This document shows positions 24,701 to 32,978 of a stretch of DNA of 44,666 nucleotides, one piece after another. Numbering within the stretch: the stretch's first letter is position 1; each line of letters begins with the position of its first letter. The notes below the pieces were generated by a model. The model had not been told where the DNA came from. It did not search any database and saw only the letters and a list, made by a program, of their open reading frames with translations. The DNA comes from Flavobacterium sp. Sd200 (GTDB lineage Bacteria; Bacteroidota; Bacteroidia; Flavobacteriales; Flavobacteriaceae), in contig NZ_WUMN01000013.1 in assembly GCF_009826935.1 (NCBI RefSeq), positions 1-44,666 on the forward strand, given 5' to 3'. The position numbers were made by a program, and so were the translations under genes.

Positions 24701-25811
24701 TATTTTTGATAAGTTTAAACAGGCTAAGTCGGTTTCGTCTGCTTCCGGGTTTGGTATAGGGCTGTTTATAGTGCGCAATTTTATAGAAAAGCACAAAGGT
24801 TCTATAAATTGTACCAGTGTTGTGGGGCAGGGAACAAGTTTTGCAATACAGTTTAAAAAAGGGCGGGATCATTTTGCCGATATGCCAGTAACCAATGTAG
24901 CTCCTAAAATGTCGGGACTTGTAGAAGAGCTTATGGGTGACAGCCTTCCTGAGCAGGAAACAATACCCGAAGTTGTTGAAAATATTGCCAACACCCTTGA
25001 GCCTGAATTGCTGAGTGAAAAGAAAACGGTGCTTATTGTAGATGATAATACAGATGTGAGAAACTATCTGGCAAAATTATTTGCACCCTCTTATATTATT
25101 TATACTGCCGAAAACGGACTTGAAGGACTCAAATTAGTACAAAAGCATTTGCCCGATCTGGTAATATCTGATATCGCCATGGAAGGTATGGATGGCCTTG
25201 AACTGTGTAAAAAAATAAAGGAGAACGACGAGCTAAATCACATCCCCGTTATATTGCTAACGGCATCGGCCAATAACGAAACCCATTTACAGGGAATTAA
25301 CGAAGGCGCAGACGATTATATTACCAAGCCTTTTGACAGCGATATACTTCTGGCTAAATCGGAAAGGCTCATAAAAAGCCGCAAAGACCTTCGCCGTTAT
25401 TTCCTGGACAGCATTACCTTAAAGGAAAATACATTGAAAGTTCCCGAAGAATATCAGGAGTTTCTTAAAAAATGTATAGAGGTTATAGAGGCCAATATAG
25501 ACAATGGCAATTTTACCATTAAAGACTTTTCCAGGCTTATGGGCATGGGGCACCGCACACTGTATTCTAAAATAAAGCTTATTTCGGGGCAAACGCTTAA
25601 TGCCTTTATAAGATCAGTAAAATTAAGGCGTGCCGCAGTTATAATGCTTACCGAAAATATAAACATAGCACAGGCTGGAGCGCGTGTTGGGTTTGAAGAC
25701 CAAAAATATTTCAGGCAGCAGTTTGTAAAATTGTTTGGCATTACCCCATCCGAGTACATCAAAAAATATAAGAACTCTTTTAACCAGGACCTGAATATTG
25801 TAAACAGGTAG
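21753..25811 (+). CDS. Hybrid two-component sensor/regulator (HTCS) of the PUL
   Basis: 1352 residues combining sensor, kinase and DNA-binding output. Order: signal peptide (1-21); two seven-bladed propellers of Reg_prop repeats (about 28-680, many GLWIGT/NLWIGT-like turns); Y_Y_Y domain (about 695-760); transmembrane segment (about 769-789); histidine kinase with phospho-acceptor His826 (SHEFRTPLS), N-box NLMSNAFKHT near 938, DTGSGIP and GFGIGLFIV; receiver domain from about 1093 (LIVDDN) with phospho-acceptor Asp1140 and the TKPF lysine; AraC-type helix-turn-helix near 1265-1345. It should sense a periplasmic oligosaccharide released by the surface enzymes and activate the downstream susC operon. 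Stand-alone transcript ending in a hairpin at 25839. Confidence 0.96.
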   Translation: MKRLLLFVISILLLYSLKVQCQELPLTFLDITNGLSNNSVITMHQDNNGFMWFGTYDGLNRYDGYNFKVYRNRIGDTTSLISNTVYCIQADTKNNIWVGGSKGAAVLDQISGKFTPLTYSLGKKQKALSDITHQIKLIKNGNVLIATQKSGLIAFNKNTHAGTLIELRVNNKRINSYDALAIEPVVNSKFCWVFVKNIGLCKYDTDTDKLSLQYASDLKVNCLETAGNNNLWLGADDGFYFYDAATGSLSANFMANKSSVTNILNEKGTLWIATDGAGVYTYNKSGGAVPYKNGDARIVKSNSVWSLYLDDKANKWIGTLRGGISVIGARPIAFKHIKYKGSDVANPTENFILSFCEDEKNNLWIGTDGAGLRYWDRKNDTYVSYNKSAASRYKLSSNFITSIIKDPVNRIWLSTWAGGVNRIDPKNGSIEYFSCYNPETKQVEKNVWFLYQDSKKNIWAGATNEGSLYKFNNATNSFELFSSAINNLQCLIETKDGKLWGGNYTSLISIDPKTGQTKNFSVGYPVRCVLEDRHNNLWIGTQEGGLLLFERKKGKFSRFTTESGLTGNTVLRLLEDKNGNLWMSTYNGLSRFNYSTKTSRNFTVSDGLQSNQFSFNAGLALSSGEFLFGGINGFNIFYPNTINEAAQAIPIRLTGLLVNNNPIQEKDGYVTAQQQGQIKNIQLPFEQTNLSIEYVALDYAKAGGETYSYLLEGWDEHWSYSDNGRKANYTHLHEGNYIFKVRTRNANGKWDKAVPLLNIRVLPPWYRTWWAYALYCVTAAAIVYAYIRYNRSKVMMKYKVTIEQMERKKEKELADKQLSMFTYISHEFRTPLSLIIDPLKRGLKENMVNAGFKNDLAVAHRNARRLLSLVDQLLLLRKAESDADALKLSEINLNELCHEVFECFTNQAREREITYSFEATPEPVYITGDYEKIEISLFNLMSNAFKHTANDGMIMLKITETDQTASVIISDTGSGIPEAELPFIFDKFKQAKSVSSASGFGIGLFIVRNFIEKHKGSINCTSVVGQGTSFAIQFKKGRDHFADMPVTNVAPKMSGLVEELMGDSLPEQETIPEVVENIANTLEPELLSEKKTVLIVDDNTDVRNYLAKLFAPSYIIYTAENGLEGLKLVQKHLPDLVISDIAMEGMDGLELCKKIKENDELNHIPVILLTASANNETHLQGINEGADDYITKPFDSDILLAKSERLIKSRKDLRRYFLDSITLKENTLKVPEEYQEFLKKCIEVIEANIDNGNFTIKDFSRLMGMGHRTLYSKIKLISGQTLNAFIRSVKLRRAAVIMLTENINIAQAGARVGFEDQKYFRQQFVKLFGITPSEYIKKYKNSFNQDLNIVNR

Positions 25812-25838
25812 GGTATCTCCGCTTTCAATTTTAATATT

Positions 25839-25886
25839 TACAGCATCATTTTTATCCTCTTTATAAGATTTAAAAATGATGCTGTA
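25839..25886. terminator. Hairpin after the HTCS gene
   Basis: Perfect 16-bp arms (25839-25854 and 25871-25886), 16-nt loop. The plus-strand tail TAGTTTTAT is a modest U-run; the stem is A/T-rich at the loop side. Likely terminator. Confidence 0.6.
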
Positions 25887-26002
25887 TAGTTTTATCTCGT
25901 ACACACCGTAGCGAAACCGTTATATAAGTTCCGATTTCAAAAAGTCAAATTAAAGCGCTTAAAATAAATTTTGTTTAAAAAAAGGTAATGGTTTGTGGTT
26001 TT

Positions 26003-26069
26003 TTCCAATTTACACCCTCTATTATTCCAATTTATCCCCCATCGAAATGGTTTATCCCCCCTTACTTTG
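26003..26069 (+). promoter_or_regulatory. Candidate HTCS operator and susC promoter
   Basis: TTCCAATTTACACCC (26003-26017) and TTCCAATTTATCCCC (26025-26039) form a direct repeat with 22-bp period, and TTTATCCCCC recurs at 26051-26060, 20 bp on. A -7-like TTACTTTG (26062-26069, one mismatch to TAnnTTTG) follows immediately. Direct repeats spaced by about two helical turns just upstream of the -7 fit a dimeric AraC-type activator such as the adjacent HTCS. Transcription would begin near 26075, about 345 nt before susC. Confidence 0.55.
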
Positions 26070-26140
26070 CATTGAATATTAAGCTACTAAAACGTTTAAG
26101 TGTAGTTTAAACCATAAAAGGTTATTCATTAGTTAGGTTT

Positions 26141-26195
26141 AGATTTTTTATACCTGCCTGCATAAGTTGGGTTTAAGCGGGCAGGTAAAAAATCT
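26141..26195 (+). promoter_or_regulatory. Stable hairpin in the susC leader
   Basis: AGATTTTTTA (26141-26150) and CCTGCC (26153-26158) pair with GGCAGG (26180-26185) and TAAAAAATCT (26186-26195): 16 bp with a 2-nt bulge. No U-run follows, so it is not a classical terminator. It lies inside the predicted 345-nt leader of the susC transcript. The rest of the leader (26196-26420) contains no convincing gene. Confidence 0.45.
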
Positions 26196-26420
26196 TTATT
26201 CAATGCATTATCCTTCATTCAGTAACCCACAAATAATTTGTACACCATTACTATATAATATAACCTTTAAAGCAATTTTTGAAACTAAAACCAATGTATT
26301 GTATGATGTAACCCTCTTTTTTGATTTTTTAATTGAACAAAAAGTACTAACCATTTTTAACACGATTTTTTCAGGACTGCAAGAGGCAGTACAGGCAAAA
26401 AATCTTCAGACGATTTAAGT

Positions 26421-29400
26421 ATGAAAAACTTTACGTTTTCAAGATCTAAAATTTTTACACAGGGGGGCATGCTGCTTGCCTTGTGTATGTGTGGTGCTAC
26501 AGGTGAGATGTATGCAGCCAACACGATCTCAAAAATAGAGACAAGTGCCTTCTTTCAGGCTACTACAGTTAAGGGACAGGTAATATCGGGCACAGATAAA
26601 TTGCCATTGCCGGGTGTAACCGTGCTTGTAAAAGGCACTACCAATGCTGTAACTACCGATATAGACGGTAACTATGAAATAGCGGTATCAGACCCGTCTG
26701 CGGTACTAATATTTAGCTTTGTGGGCTTTAGCAACCAGGAAATAGCTGTTGCCGGAAAAACAACAATAACGGTAACCCTTGCCGAGAACGCAAAAGACCT
26801 TGAAGAGGTTGTGGTTGTGGGCTATGGTACAAAAAAGAAAGCTACTTTAACAGGCTCTGTGGGAGAGATTAATGGTAAAGATGTAGCAAAAAGCCCTGCT
26901 GTAAACATTTCTAACGGTTTTGCCGGGAGGGTATCAGGGGTTGTGGCTACTAATAGGGGAGGAGAACCTGGATATGACGATTCTGGTATTTCGATAAGGG
27001 GAATTGGTACGACAGGTAATGCCGATGTACTTGTGGTAGTAGACGGTATCCCGGGACAGATAGGTGGTCTTAGCAGGCTATCGGCTCAGGAAATTGAGAG
27101 TATAACGGTACTTAAAGATGCATCGGCAGCTATTTATGGTAGCCGTGCTGCAAATGGTGTTATATTGGTAACTACTAAAAAAGGTAAAAAAGGTTCAAAA
27201 ACTACAGTTAATTATAGTTTTGACCAAGGCTTTTCGTCGCCAACACGCTTGCCCGATATGGCAGATGCGGCTACTTATGCAACAATACGTAATGAGATAG
27301 CTTCTTATAATGGTGCACTGCCTATATATTCTCAGGAAGATATTGAACTGTTCAGGAATGGGTCAGACCCACTTGGGCATCCTAACACAGACTGGGCAAA
27401 GGCTACTTTAAAAAGTACGTCGCTTCAAAGCCAGCACAACCTTAACGTTCAGGGCGGAACAGAGAACAGTAACTATTTCTTTTCATTAGGTAAACTGTCT
27501 CAGGAAGGACTTTACCGTAATGGTGTAGCGAACTATGATCAGTATAATGTTAGGACTAATATAGATACTAATATTGGTAAAAGGCTTAAAGTTGGGGTTT
27601 CATTATCAGGCCGTAAAGAAGACAGACAATATCCTATACAAAGCGCGGGTAATATTTTCCGAGCTATATACAGGGGATACCCAACAGTTGCTGCGGTTTA
27701 TCCTAACGGATTACCTTCACGCGGTATAGAAGGAAGCAATCCTTTAATAGATGCTTCAAGAACAGCCGGAATTAACAATAATCCTACTTATGTTTTTAAC
27801 GGTATACTTAGAGGTAGCTTTGACTTTGGAGCAGGTTTCTCTGCAGATGGTTTCTATTCTGCCGATATAAGTGAAAGCCGTACTAAAAGCTTTGCAACTC
27901 CTTTTACACTGTACGATTATAATGCCTCTACAGGCGAATATGATCCGTTCTTAGTGGGTGGTGGTGCCGATCAGCAGGGATCGTTATATCAATCGCAAAA
28001 AAGCATAGACCAAACTGTTGCTAACTTTAAAGTCAACTTTAAGCGTCGTTTTGGAGAACATAGCGTTGATGCTTTTGTTGCTTATGAGCAGAGTGAGTAC
28101 AAAGAGAGCCAGTTTGATGCAACACGTCTTCACTTTCCAACTACAGAGCTTCCTGAATTGACTCAGGGAGGTGCTGCAGGAACAGACAGCAGAAACAGCG
28201 GATATTCATGGAACTTTACAAGAGAAAGTTTTATAAGCCGTATTGCTTACGACTATAAAGAAAAATATTTGTTAGATCTTCAGGCAAGGGTAGACGGTTC
28301 GTCTAACTTTCCTAAAGGAGACCGTTATGGTTTCTTCCCTTCAATATCGGGTGGTTACAGGATCTCTAAAGAAGACTGGTTTAATACAGAAGGTGTTGTA
28401 AACGACCTTAAAGTTCGTGCCTCATGGGGACAACTTGGTAATGATAATATTGGAAACTTCCAGTATTACAGTAACTACGCATTTAATAACAGAAATGTAG
28501 TGGGAGGAAACCTGGTTTCGGGTATTGACCTTATTAAACTTGCCAACCCTAATATTACATGGGAAGTTGCTACGAAAACTGATATTGGTGTAAATGCTAC
28601 ATTCCTGAAAAATTTTAGTTTGGAAGCGGTTTATTTTAAGCAAAAAAGAACAAAAATGCTCCAAACAAGAAATGCCTCTATTCCGGGTTCTACGGGTATC
28701 GTAAATCCTTATGGGTCTGATCCTTTAGTGCCTATGGAAAATATTGGCGAAATGGAGAGTAAAGGTTTTGAAACTACATTAGGCTACAGGCACAATGGTG
28801 AATTTAGCTGGGGCGTATCGGGTAACTTTACTTATAACAAAAACAAAGTATTGTTTATAGACGAGGCACCGGGTATATTGAGCTATCAAAGACAAACAGG
28901 CCAGCAGTTAAATACTTATTTATTATACAATGCTGTTGGTATTTTCAGGACTCAGGAGCAACTTGATTCTACACCACACGTTGCAGGAGCTGGTTTAGGA
29001 GACCTTATTTATGAAGACGTTAACGGAGACGGCGTAATTAATCCTGACGATATGACGAGGAGTAAATACAGCAACATGCCGCGTATGGTATTCGGTTTAA
29101 ATCTTGATGCTGCCTATAAAAACTTTGACATTTCAGTATTATTCTCGGGTCAGGCTCAGGTTAGCCAATATGTATTGACAGAGAGTGGAACTACAGGAAA
29201 CTTTTACAGTACCTGGGCAGACAACAGATGGAGCCCAAGCAATCCTAACGGATCGTATCCGAGGGTAAGCGAAAGTACAGGTTCGTCAATAAACGGTGGT
29301 CTGTATAAAAACAACTTCTGGCTTCAGGACGCTTCTTTTGTAAGGCTTAAAAATGTACAGTTGGGATACACACTTCCAACAGATATTACAGAGAAATATG

Positions 29401-29549
29401 GTGTTGCCAACTTCCGTCTTTACCTGAGTGCCTTTAACTTATTTACTATTACTAAGTTTAAAGACTTTGACCCTGAAACAAGCAGTGAGAACGGACAGTT
29501 CTATCCGCAACAAAGAATCGTGAACTTCGGTTTTAACGTTCAATTCTAA
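26421..29549 (+). CDS. SusC/RagA-type TonB-dependent outer-membrane transporter
   Basis: 1042 residues. Signal peptide near 1-33 (ending MYAAN); carboxypeptidase-D-regulatory-like domain about 50-130 (VKGQVISGTDKLPLPGVTV... SFVGFSNQEI); TonB-box-like VVVGYGTKKK near 135; plug domain with RVSGVVATNRGGEPG, ISIRGIG and the SusC signature SITVLKDASAAIYGSRAANG; then a 22-strand barrel ending in VNFGFNVQF with a terminal Phe. It imports oligosaccharides of the target glycan into the periplasm with TonB energy, in complex with the SusD protein encoded 10 nt downstream. Controlled from the operator near 26003 by inference. Confidence 0.96.
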   Translation: MKNFTFSRSKIFTQGGMLLALCMCGATGEMYAANTISKIETSAFFQATTVKGQVISGTDKLPLPGVTVLVKGTTNAVTTDIDGNYEIAVSDPSAVLIFSFVGFSNQEIAVAGKTTITVTLAENAKDLEEVVVVGYGTKKKATLTGSVGEINGKDVAKSPAVNISNGFAGRVSGVVATNRGGEPGYDDSGISIRGIGTTGNADVLVVVDGIPGQIGGLSRLSAQEIESITVLKDASAAIYGSRAANGVILVTTKKGKKGSKTTVNYSFDQGFSSPTRLPDMADAATYATIRNEIASYNGALPIYSQEDIELFRNGSDPLGHPNTDWAKATLKSTSLQSQHNLNVQGGTENSNYFFSLGKLSQEGLYRNGVANYDQYNVRTNIDTNIGKRLKVGVSLSGRKEDRQYPIQSAGNIFRAIYRGYPTVAAVYPNGLPSRGIEGSNPLIDASRTAGINNNPTYVFNGILRGSFDFGAGFSADGFYSADISESRTKSFATPFTLYDYNASTGEYDPFLVGGGADQQGSLYQSQKSIDQTVANFKVNFKRRFGEHSVDAFVAYEQSEYKESQFDATRLHFPTTELPELTQGGAAGTDSRNSGYSWNFTRESFISRIAYDYKEKYLLDLQARVDGSSNFPKGDRYGFFPSISGGYRISKEDWFNTEGVVNDLKVRASWGQLGNDNIGNFQYYSNYAFNNRNVVGGNLVSGIDLIKLANPNITWEVATKTDIGVNATFLKNFSLEAVYFKQKRTKMLQTRNASIPGSTGIVNPYGSDPLVPMENIGEMESKGFETTLGYRHNGEFSWGVSGNFTYNKNKVLFIDEAPGILSYQRQTGQQLNTYLLYNAVGIFRTQEQLDSTPHVAGAGLGDLIYEDVNGDGVINPDDMTRSKYSNMPRMVFGLNLDAAYKNFDISVLFSGQAQVSQYVLTESGTTGNFYSTWADNRWSPSNPNGSYPRVSESTGSSINGGLYKNNFWLQDASFVRLKNVQLGYTLPTDITEKYGVANFRLYLSAFNLFTITKFKDFDPETSSENGQFYPQQRIVNFGFNVQF

Positions 29550-29559
29550 AAAATACACT

Positions 29560-31278
29560 ATGAAAAATATAAACATATTAAAATCTATACTGCTTGGTAT
29601 AACAGCGTGTATCGTAATTACCGGTTGCGAAAAAGATTATCTTGAAATTACGCCTACTGACCGTTTATCAAACGCTGCGATTTTAGCAGACTCTACGCTA
29701 TTCGAGGCTTTTGTTATAAACCGTTACATTGGTGTAAAGCTTACAAATAAAGAAGGAGATTCTAACATGCCTGGCTTTGGACGTGGTTTTGAGTACGGTA
29801 TGTGGGGCTCGCTTACAGATGAGTCGATATACAACAATAATGACGATACATGGCTAATACAACAAGGACAGCTTGCACCAGAAAATCTTGGTATAGCAGG
29901 CGTGTTTTGGGCAAGAAGCTACCGTAGTATCCGCGAAATTAACTATGCACTAAATAATATTGGTCAGGTTAGCATGAGTGAAGGCCGCAAAAACCGACTT
30001 ATTGCCGAACTTAAATTTATAAGGGCTTTTAGATATCATGACCTTATAAGGAACTACGGTAAAGTAGTGCTTATGGGCGATCGTGTTGTAGAACTTGGCG
30101 AGAATTATCAGGATCCTGCTCTGTTTGACCGCAGGCCTATAGAAGAATCTATGGCCTATGTTATTAACGAGCTTAATGATGCTATTGCCGGACTGCCAAC
30201 TAATAACAGTAATATTTATGGTGAAGGAAGGGCTACTAAAGGAGCTGCAATGGCTTTAAAATCGAGGTTGTTGCTGTATGCTGCAAGCCCATTATATACA
30301 GATGGTGCTAACAGCTCTCAAAAATGGGCAGATGCTGCTCAGGCTGCCAAAGATGTAATGGACCTTGGTATTTACGGTATCTTCCAGGGTGGATATAGTG
30401 AGTTGTTTACTAATCAGCAAAGCAATTCAGAATATATTTTTGCAAGGTTCTACAACCTTACTGCCCGTCACCTGGCATTAGAAATTGCCAACGGCCCTAA
30501 TGGCTACGGCGGCTGGGGTGGTAACGTTCCGTTGCAAAACCTGGTAGACGATTATGAAATGACAGATGGTTCTGCATTTAGCTGGAGCAATCCTGCTCAT
30601 GCTGCTGCTCCTTATGCAAACAGGGATCCGCGTTTTGCCGCAACCGTTCTTTATGATGGAGCGCCGTATCGTGGAAGGACTGTTGAAACATTCAGGTCTA
30701 TTGATACGGATCAGTATCCAGACGGACAGGATAGTGCAGGAGGCCGTGATAACTGGAATACCAGTAAAACAGGCTACTATTTAAATAAATTCATTCGCGA
30801 AGACCTGCCAATTGTTAACCCGTGGGAGGTAGCCGGTGTACAGAACTGGATATACTTTAGATATGCAGAAATACTGCTTAACTATGCCGAGGCACAAAAT
30901 GAGGTTTCAGGTCCGGATGCTACTGTATATGATGCTATAAATGCTATACGCAGCAGAACAGGTGTTAACATGCCTGCATTGCCTGCAGGCTTAACTCAAA
31001 GCGAAATGCGTGAGCGCATCCGCCATGAGCGCAGGATAGAGCTTGCATTTGAAGAGCACCGTTTTTATGATGTTAGACGCTGGATGATAGCAGACCAAAC
31101 TGAAAATGAAGCTGCACAGGGAATCAGCGTTATTAGAGCTCTTGACGGTACTAAAACATATTCTGTAATTACAGCTTTAACAGGCAGAAGCTTCCAGCAA
31201 AAACACTACTGGTTGCCAATACCAAGGTTTGAGATATTAGCATCTAACAACCAGTTGGAGCAAAATCCGGAATATTAA
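29560..31278 (+). CDS. SusD/RagB-type surface glycan-binding lipoprotein
   Basis: 572 residues. Lipoprotein signal with lipobox VITGC (Cys23). N-terminal SusD-like domain (DYLEITPTDRLSNA; RSIREINYALNNI; ELKFIRAFRYHDLIRNYG) and the RagB/SusD C-terminal part (YFRYAEILLNYAEAQNEV, RIRHERRIELAFEEHRFYDVRRW, KHYWLPIPRFEI), finishing LEQNPEY, as usual for the family. It caps the SusC barrel and binds the glycan. A hairpin terminator separates it from the enzymes, so enzyme genes may be expressed at a lower level. Confidence 0.96.
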   Translation: MKNINILKSILLGITACIVITGCEKDYLEITPTDRLSNAAILADSTLFEAFVINRYIGVKLTNKEGDSNMPGFGRGFEYGMWGSLTDESIYNNNDDTWLIQQGQLAPENLGIAGVFWARSYRSIREINYALNNIGQVSMSEGRKNRLIAELKFIRAFRYHDLIRNYGKVVLMGDRVVELGENYQDPALFDRRPIEESMAYVINELNDAIAGLPTNNSNIYGEGRATKGAAMALKSRLLLYAASPLYTDGANSSQKWADAAQAAKDVMDLGIYGIFQGGYSELFTNQQSNSEYIFARFYNLTARHLALEIANGPNGYGGWGGNVPLQNLVDDYEMTDGSAFSWSNPAHAAAPYANRDPRFAATVLYDGAPYRGRTVETFRSIDTDQYPDGQDSAGGRDNWNTSKTGYYLNKFIREDLPIVNPWEVAGVQNWIYFRYAEILLNYAEAQNEVSGPDATVYDAINAIRSRTGVNMPALPAGLTQSEMRERIRHERRIELAFEEHRFYDVRRWMIADQTENEAAQGISVIRALDGTKTYSVITALTGRSFQQKHYWLPIPRFEILASNNQLEQNPEY

Positions 31279-31294
31279 TAAACAAATAAATTAT

Positions 31295-31332
31295 GCCGGG
31301 TTGTGCCACGAGGGGCACTTCCTGGCTTTTTT
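31295..31332 (+). terminator. Hairpin terminator/attenuator between susD and GH30
   Basis: Stem with GTGCC (31303-31307) / GGCAC (31314-31318) at the loop and GCCGGG (31295-31300) / CCTGGC (31321-31326) at the base (small internal loop and one mismatch), followed by TTTTTT. No clear promoter separates it from the GH30 ATG 26 nt on, so it probably works as a partial terminator. Confidence 0.65.
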
Positions 31333-31357
31333 AATTTCTGAAAATATTTAATAGATT

Positions 31358-32929
31358 ATGCATATTAAAAACATATACAACAAATATGTATTACTAATAG
31401 CATGCACAGTATTTTCCTCGTGTGGCAGTTACAAATCAAAAAACAGCACTACAACCAACAGTGTACAACCTGTTGCATTACGTATAGATGATGCTGTTAC
31501 CTATCAAACCATAGAGCATTTTGGTGCCTCAGATGCATGGTCATGCCAGTTTGTGGGCAATTGGCCTGATGCTAAAAGAAATGCTATTGCCGATTTGCTT
31601 TTTAGTCAAAATACAGACGTAAAAGGAAATCCTTTGGGTATAGGCCTGTCGTTATGGAGGTTTAATATTGGAGCCGGAAGTGCAGAGCAGGGAACTGAAA
31701 GCGGCATTGGCGATGAATGGCGCAGGGCAGAGTCGTTTCTTCAGCCTGATGGTAGCTATGACTGGAACAGGCAAAAAGGCCAGGTGTGGTTTGCCCATGC
31801 TGCAAAACAACGCAATGTAGGCAAACTTCTTATTTTTCCTAACAGCCCTCCGGTATCGTTAACACAAAACGGAAAGGCTTTTGCCAATAAAGACCTCAAA
31901 ACCAATTTGCAAAGCAGTAAGTTTGAAGCCTATGCAAATTATCTTGCAACAGTGGCTCAGGGTATGCAAAAAATGGGACTTACTCCGGATTATATCAGCC
32001 CGATGAACGAGCCTCAATGGGACTGGAACGATGGCGGACAGGAAGGAACACCTTTTTATAATAATGAAATTGCACAGGTTGCAAAACTTCTGGATCAAAA
32101 GATCAGCGATAAGGGTTTAACTGCCAAAATAAACCTTGCAGAAGCAGGTCAGATAAATTATCTCTATGAAGAGCATAACAGAACCGGCAGGGCAAATCAG
32201 GTAAAAGATTTTTTTGTGCAGGGATCGCCTAATTATATCGGTAACCTGAAAAATTTAGATAATTCTATATCAGGACACAGCTATTTTACTACGTCTCCGT
32301 TTGCCACATCGGTTGCACAAAGGCAACAGCTTGCCACATCTGTAAACCAGATTTCGGGTCTTAAATACTGGATGTCGGAATATTGTATCCTTGGCGATAA
32401 TGATGGGGAAATTAAAGGTAACGGTCGCGATCTTGGCATAACATCGGCTCTGTATCTTGCACGTACCATACATACTGATCTTGCAGAAGCACAGGCTACA
32501 GCATGGCATTGGTGGGTAGCCATTTCTCCTTATGATTATAAAGATGGATTGGTTTATATAGACATGAACAAAACCGATGGTACTTTTTATGAAAGCAAAA
32601 TGCTGTGGAGTCTTGGTAACTATAGCCGTTTTATAAGGCCGGGCTACCAAAGAGTGAACATTGAAAATGTAAATAGCACCACAACAGATAAAAACTTTTT
32701 GTTCTCGGCTTATAAAGATGCTGCGACAGGAAAGTTGGTAACTGTAATAATAAACTCGGGCAATGACGCTGTTCCCGTTACATTACAGCACACAAAAGCT
32801 TTAAAAGGAGAGCTGGAAGTATATGTTACATCGGCAGATAAAGATCTGGAACTTTTGAAAGTAGAGGCTAAGAGATCTTTTACTGTACCGGCACAATCAA
32901 TACTAACAGTAGTGTCGAAAAGTAAATAA
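31358..32929 (+). CDS. GH30 family glycosidase lipoprotein (endo-beta-1,6-galactanase-like)
   Basis: 523 residues. Lipobox FSSC (Cys22) suggests a lipid-anchored, possibly surface enzyme. The GH30 TIM barrel plus beta-side domain begins TIEHFGASDAWSCQFVGNW; probable acid/base Glu218 in MNEPQWDW and nucleophile Glu341 in WMSEYCI, the spacing expected for clan GH-A. The HFGASDAWSCQ start is of the type I associate with bacterial GH30 endo-beta-1,6-galactanases; the specificity is less certain than the family. A beta-sandwich follows from about 425. It would cut beta-1,6-galactan side chains of arabinogalactan so that SusCD can import the fragments. Confidence 0.85.
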   Translation: MHIKNIYNKYVLLIACTVFSSCGSYKSKNSTTTNSVQPVALRIDDAVTYQTIEHFGASDAWSCQFVGNWPDAKRNAIADLLFSQNTDVKGNPLGIGLSLWRFNIGAGSAEQGTESGIGDEWRRAESFLQPDGSYDWNRQKGQVWFAHAAKQRNVGKLLIFPNSPPVSLTQNGKAFANKDLKTNLQSSKFEAYANYLATVAQGMQKMGLTPDYISPMNEPQWDWNDGGQEGTPFYNNEIAQVAKLLDQKISDKGLTAKINLAEAGQINYLYEEHNRTGRANQVKDFFVQGSPNYIGNLKNLDNSISGHSYFTTSPFATSVAQRQQLATSVNQISGLKYWMSEYCILGDNDGEIKGNGRDLGITSALYLARTIHTDLAEAQATAWHWWVAISPYDYKDGLVYIDMNKTDGTFYESKMLWSLGNYSRFIRPGYQRVNIENVNSTTTDKNFLFSAYKDAATGKLVTVIINSGNDAVPVTLQHTKALKGELEVYVTSADKDLELLKVEAKRSFTVPAQSILTVVSKSK

Positions 32930-32978
32930 TAATATATACTTTTAACAAGAATACTTTACTATTTTTAAATAACAACAA

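Noticed and set aside
26167..26418. 83-codon ORF before susC
   Set aside because: Begins at TTG inside a hairpin of the leader, has A/T-driven composition and no recognisable domain.
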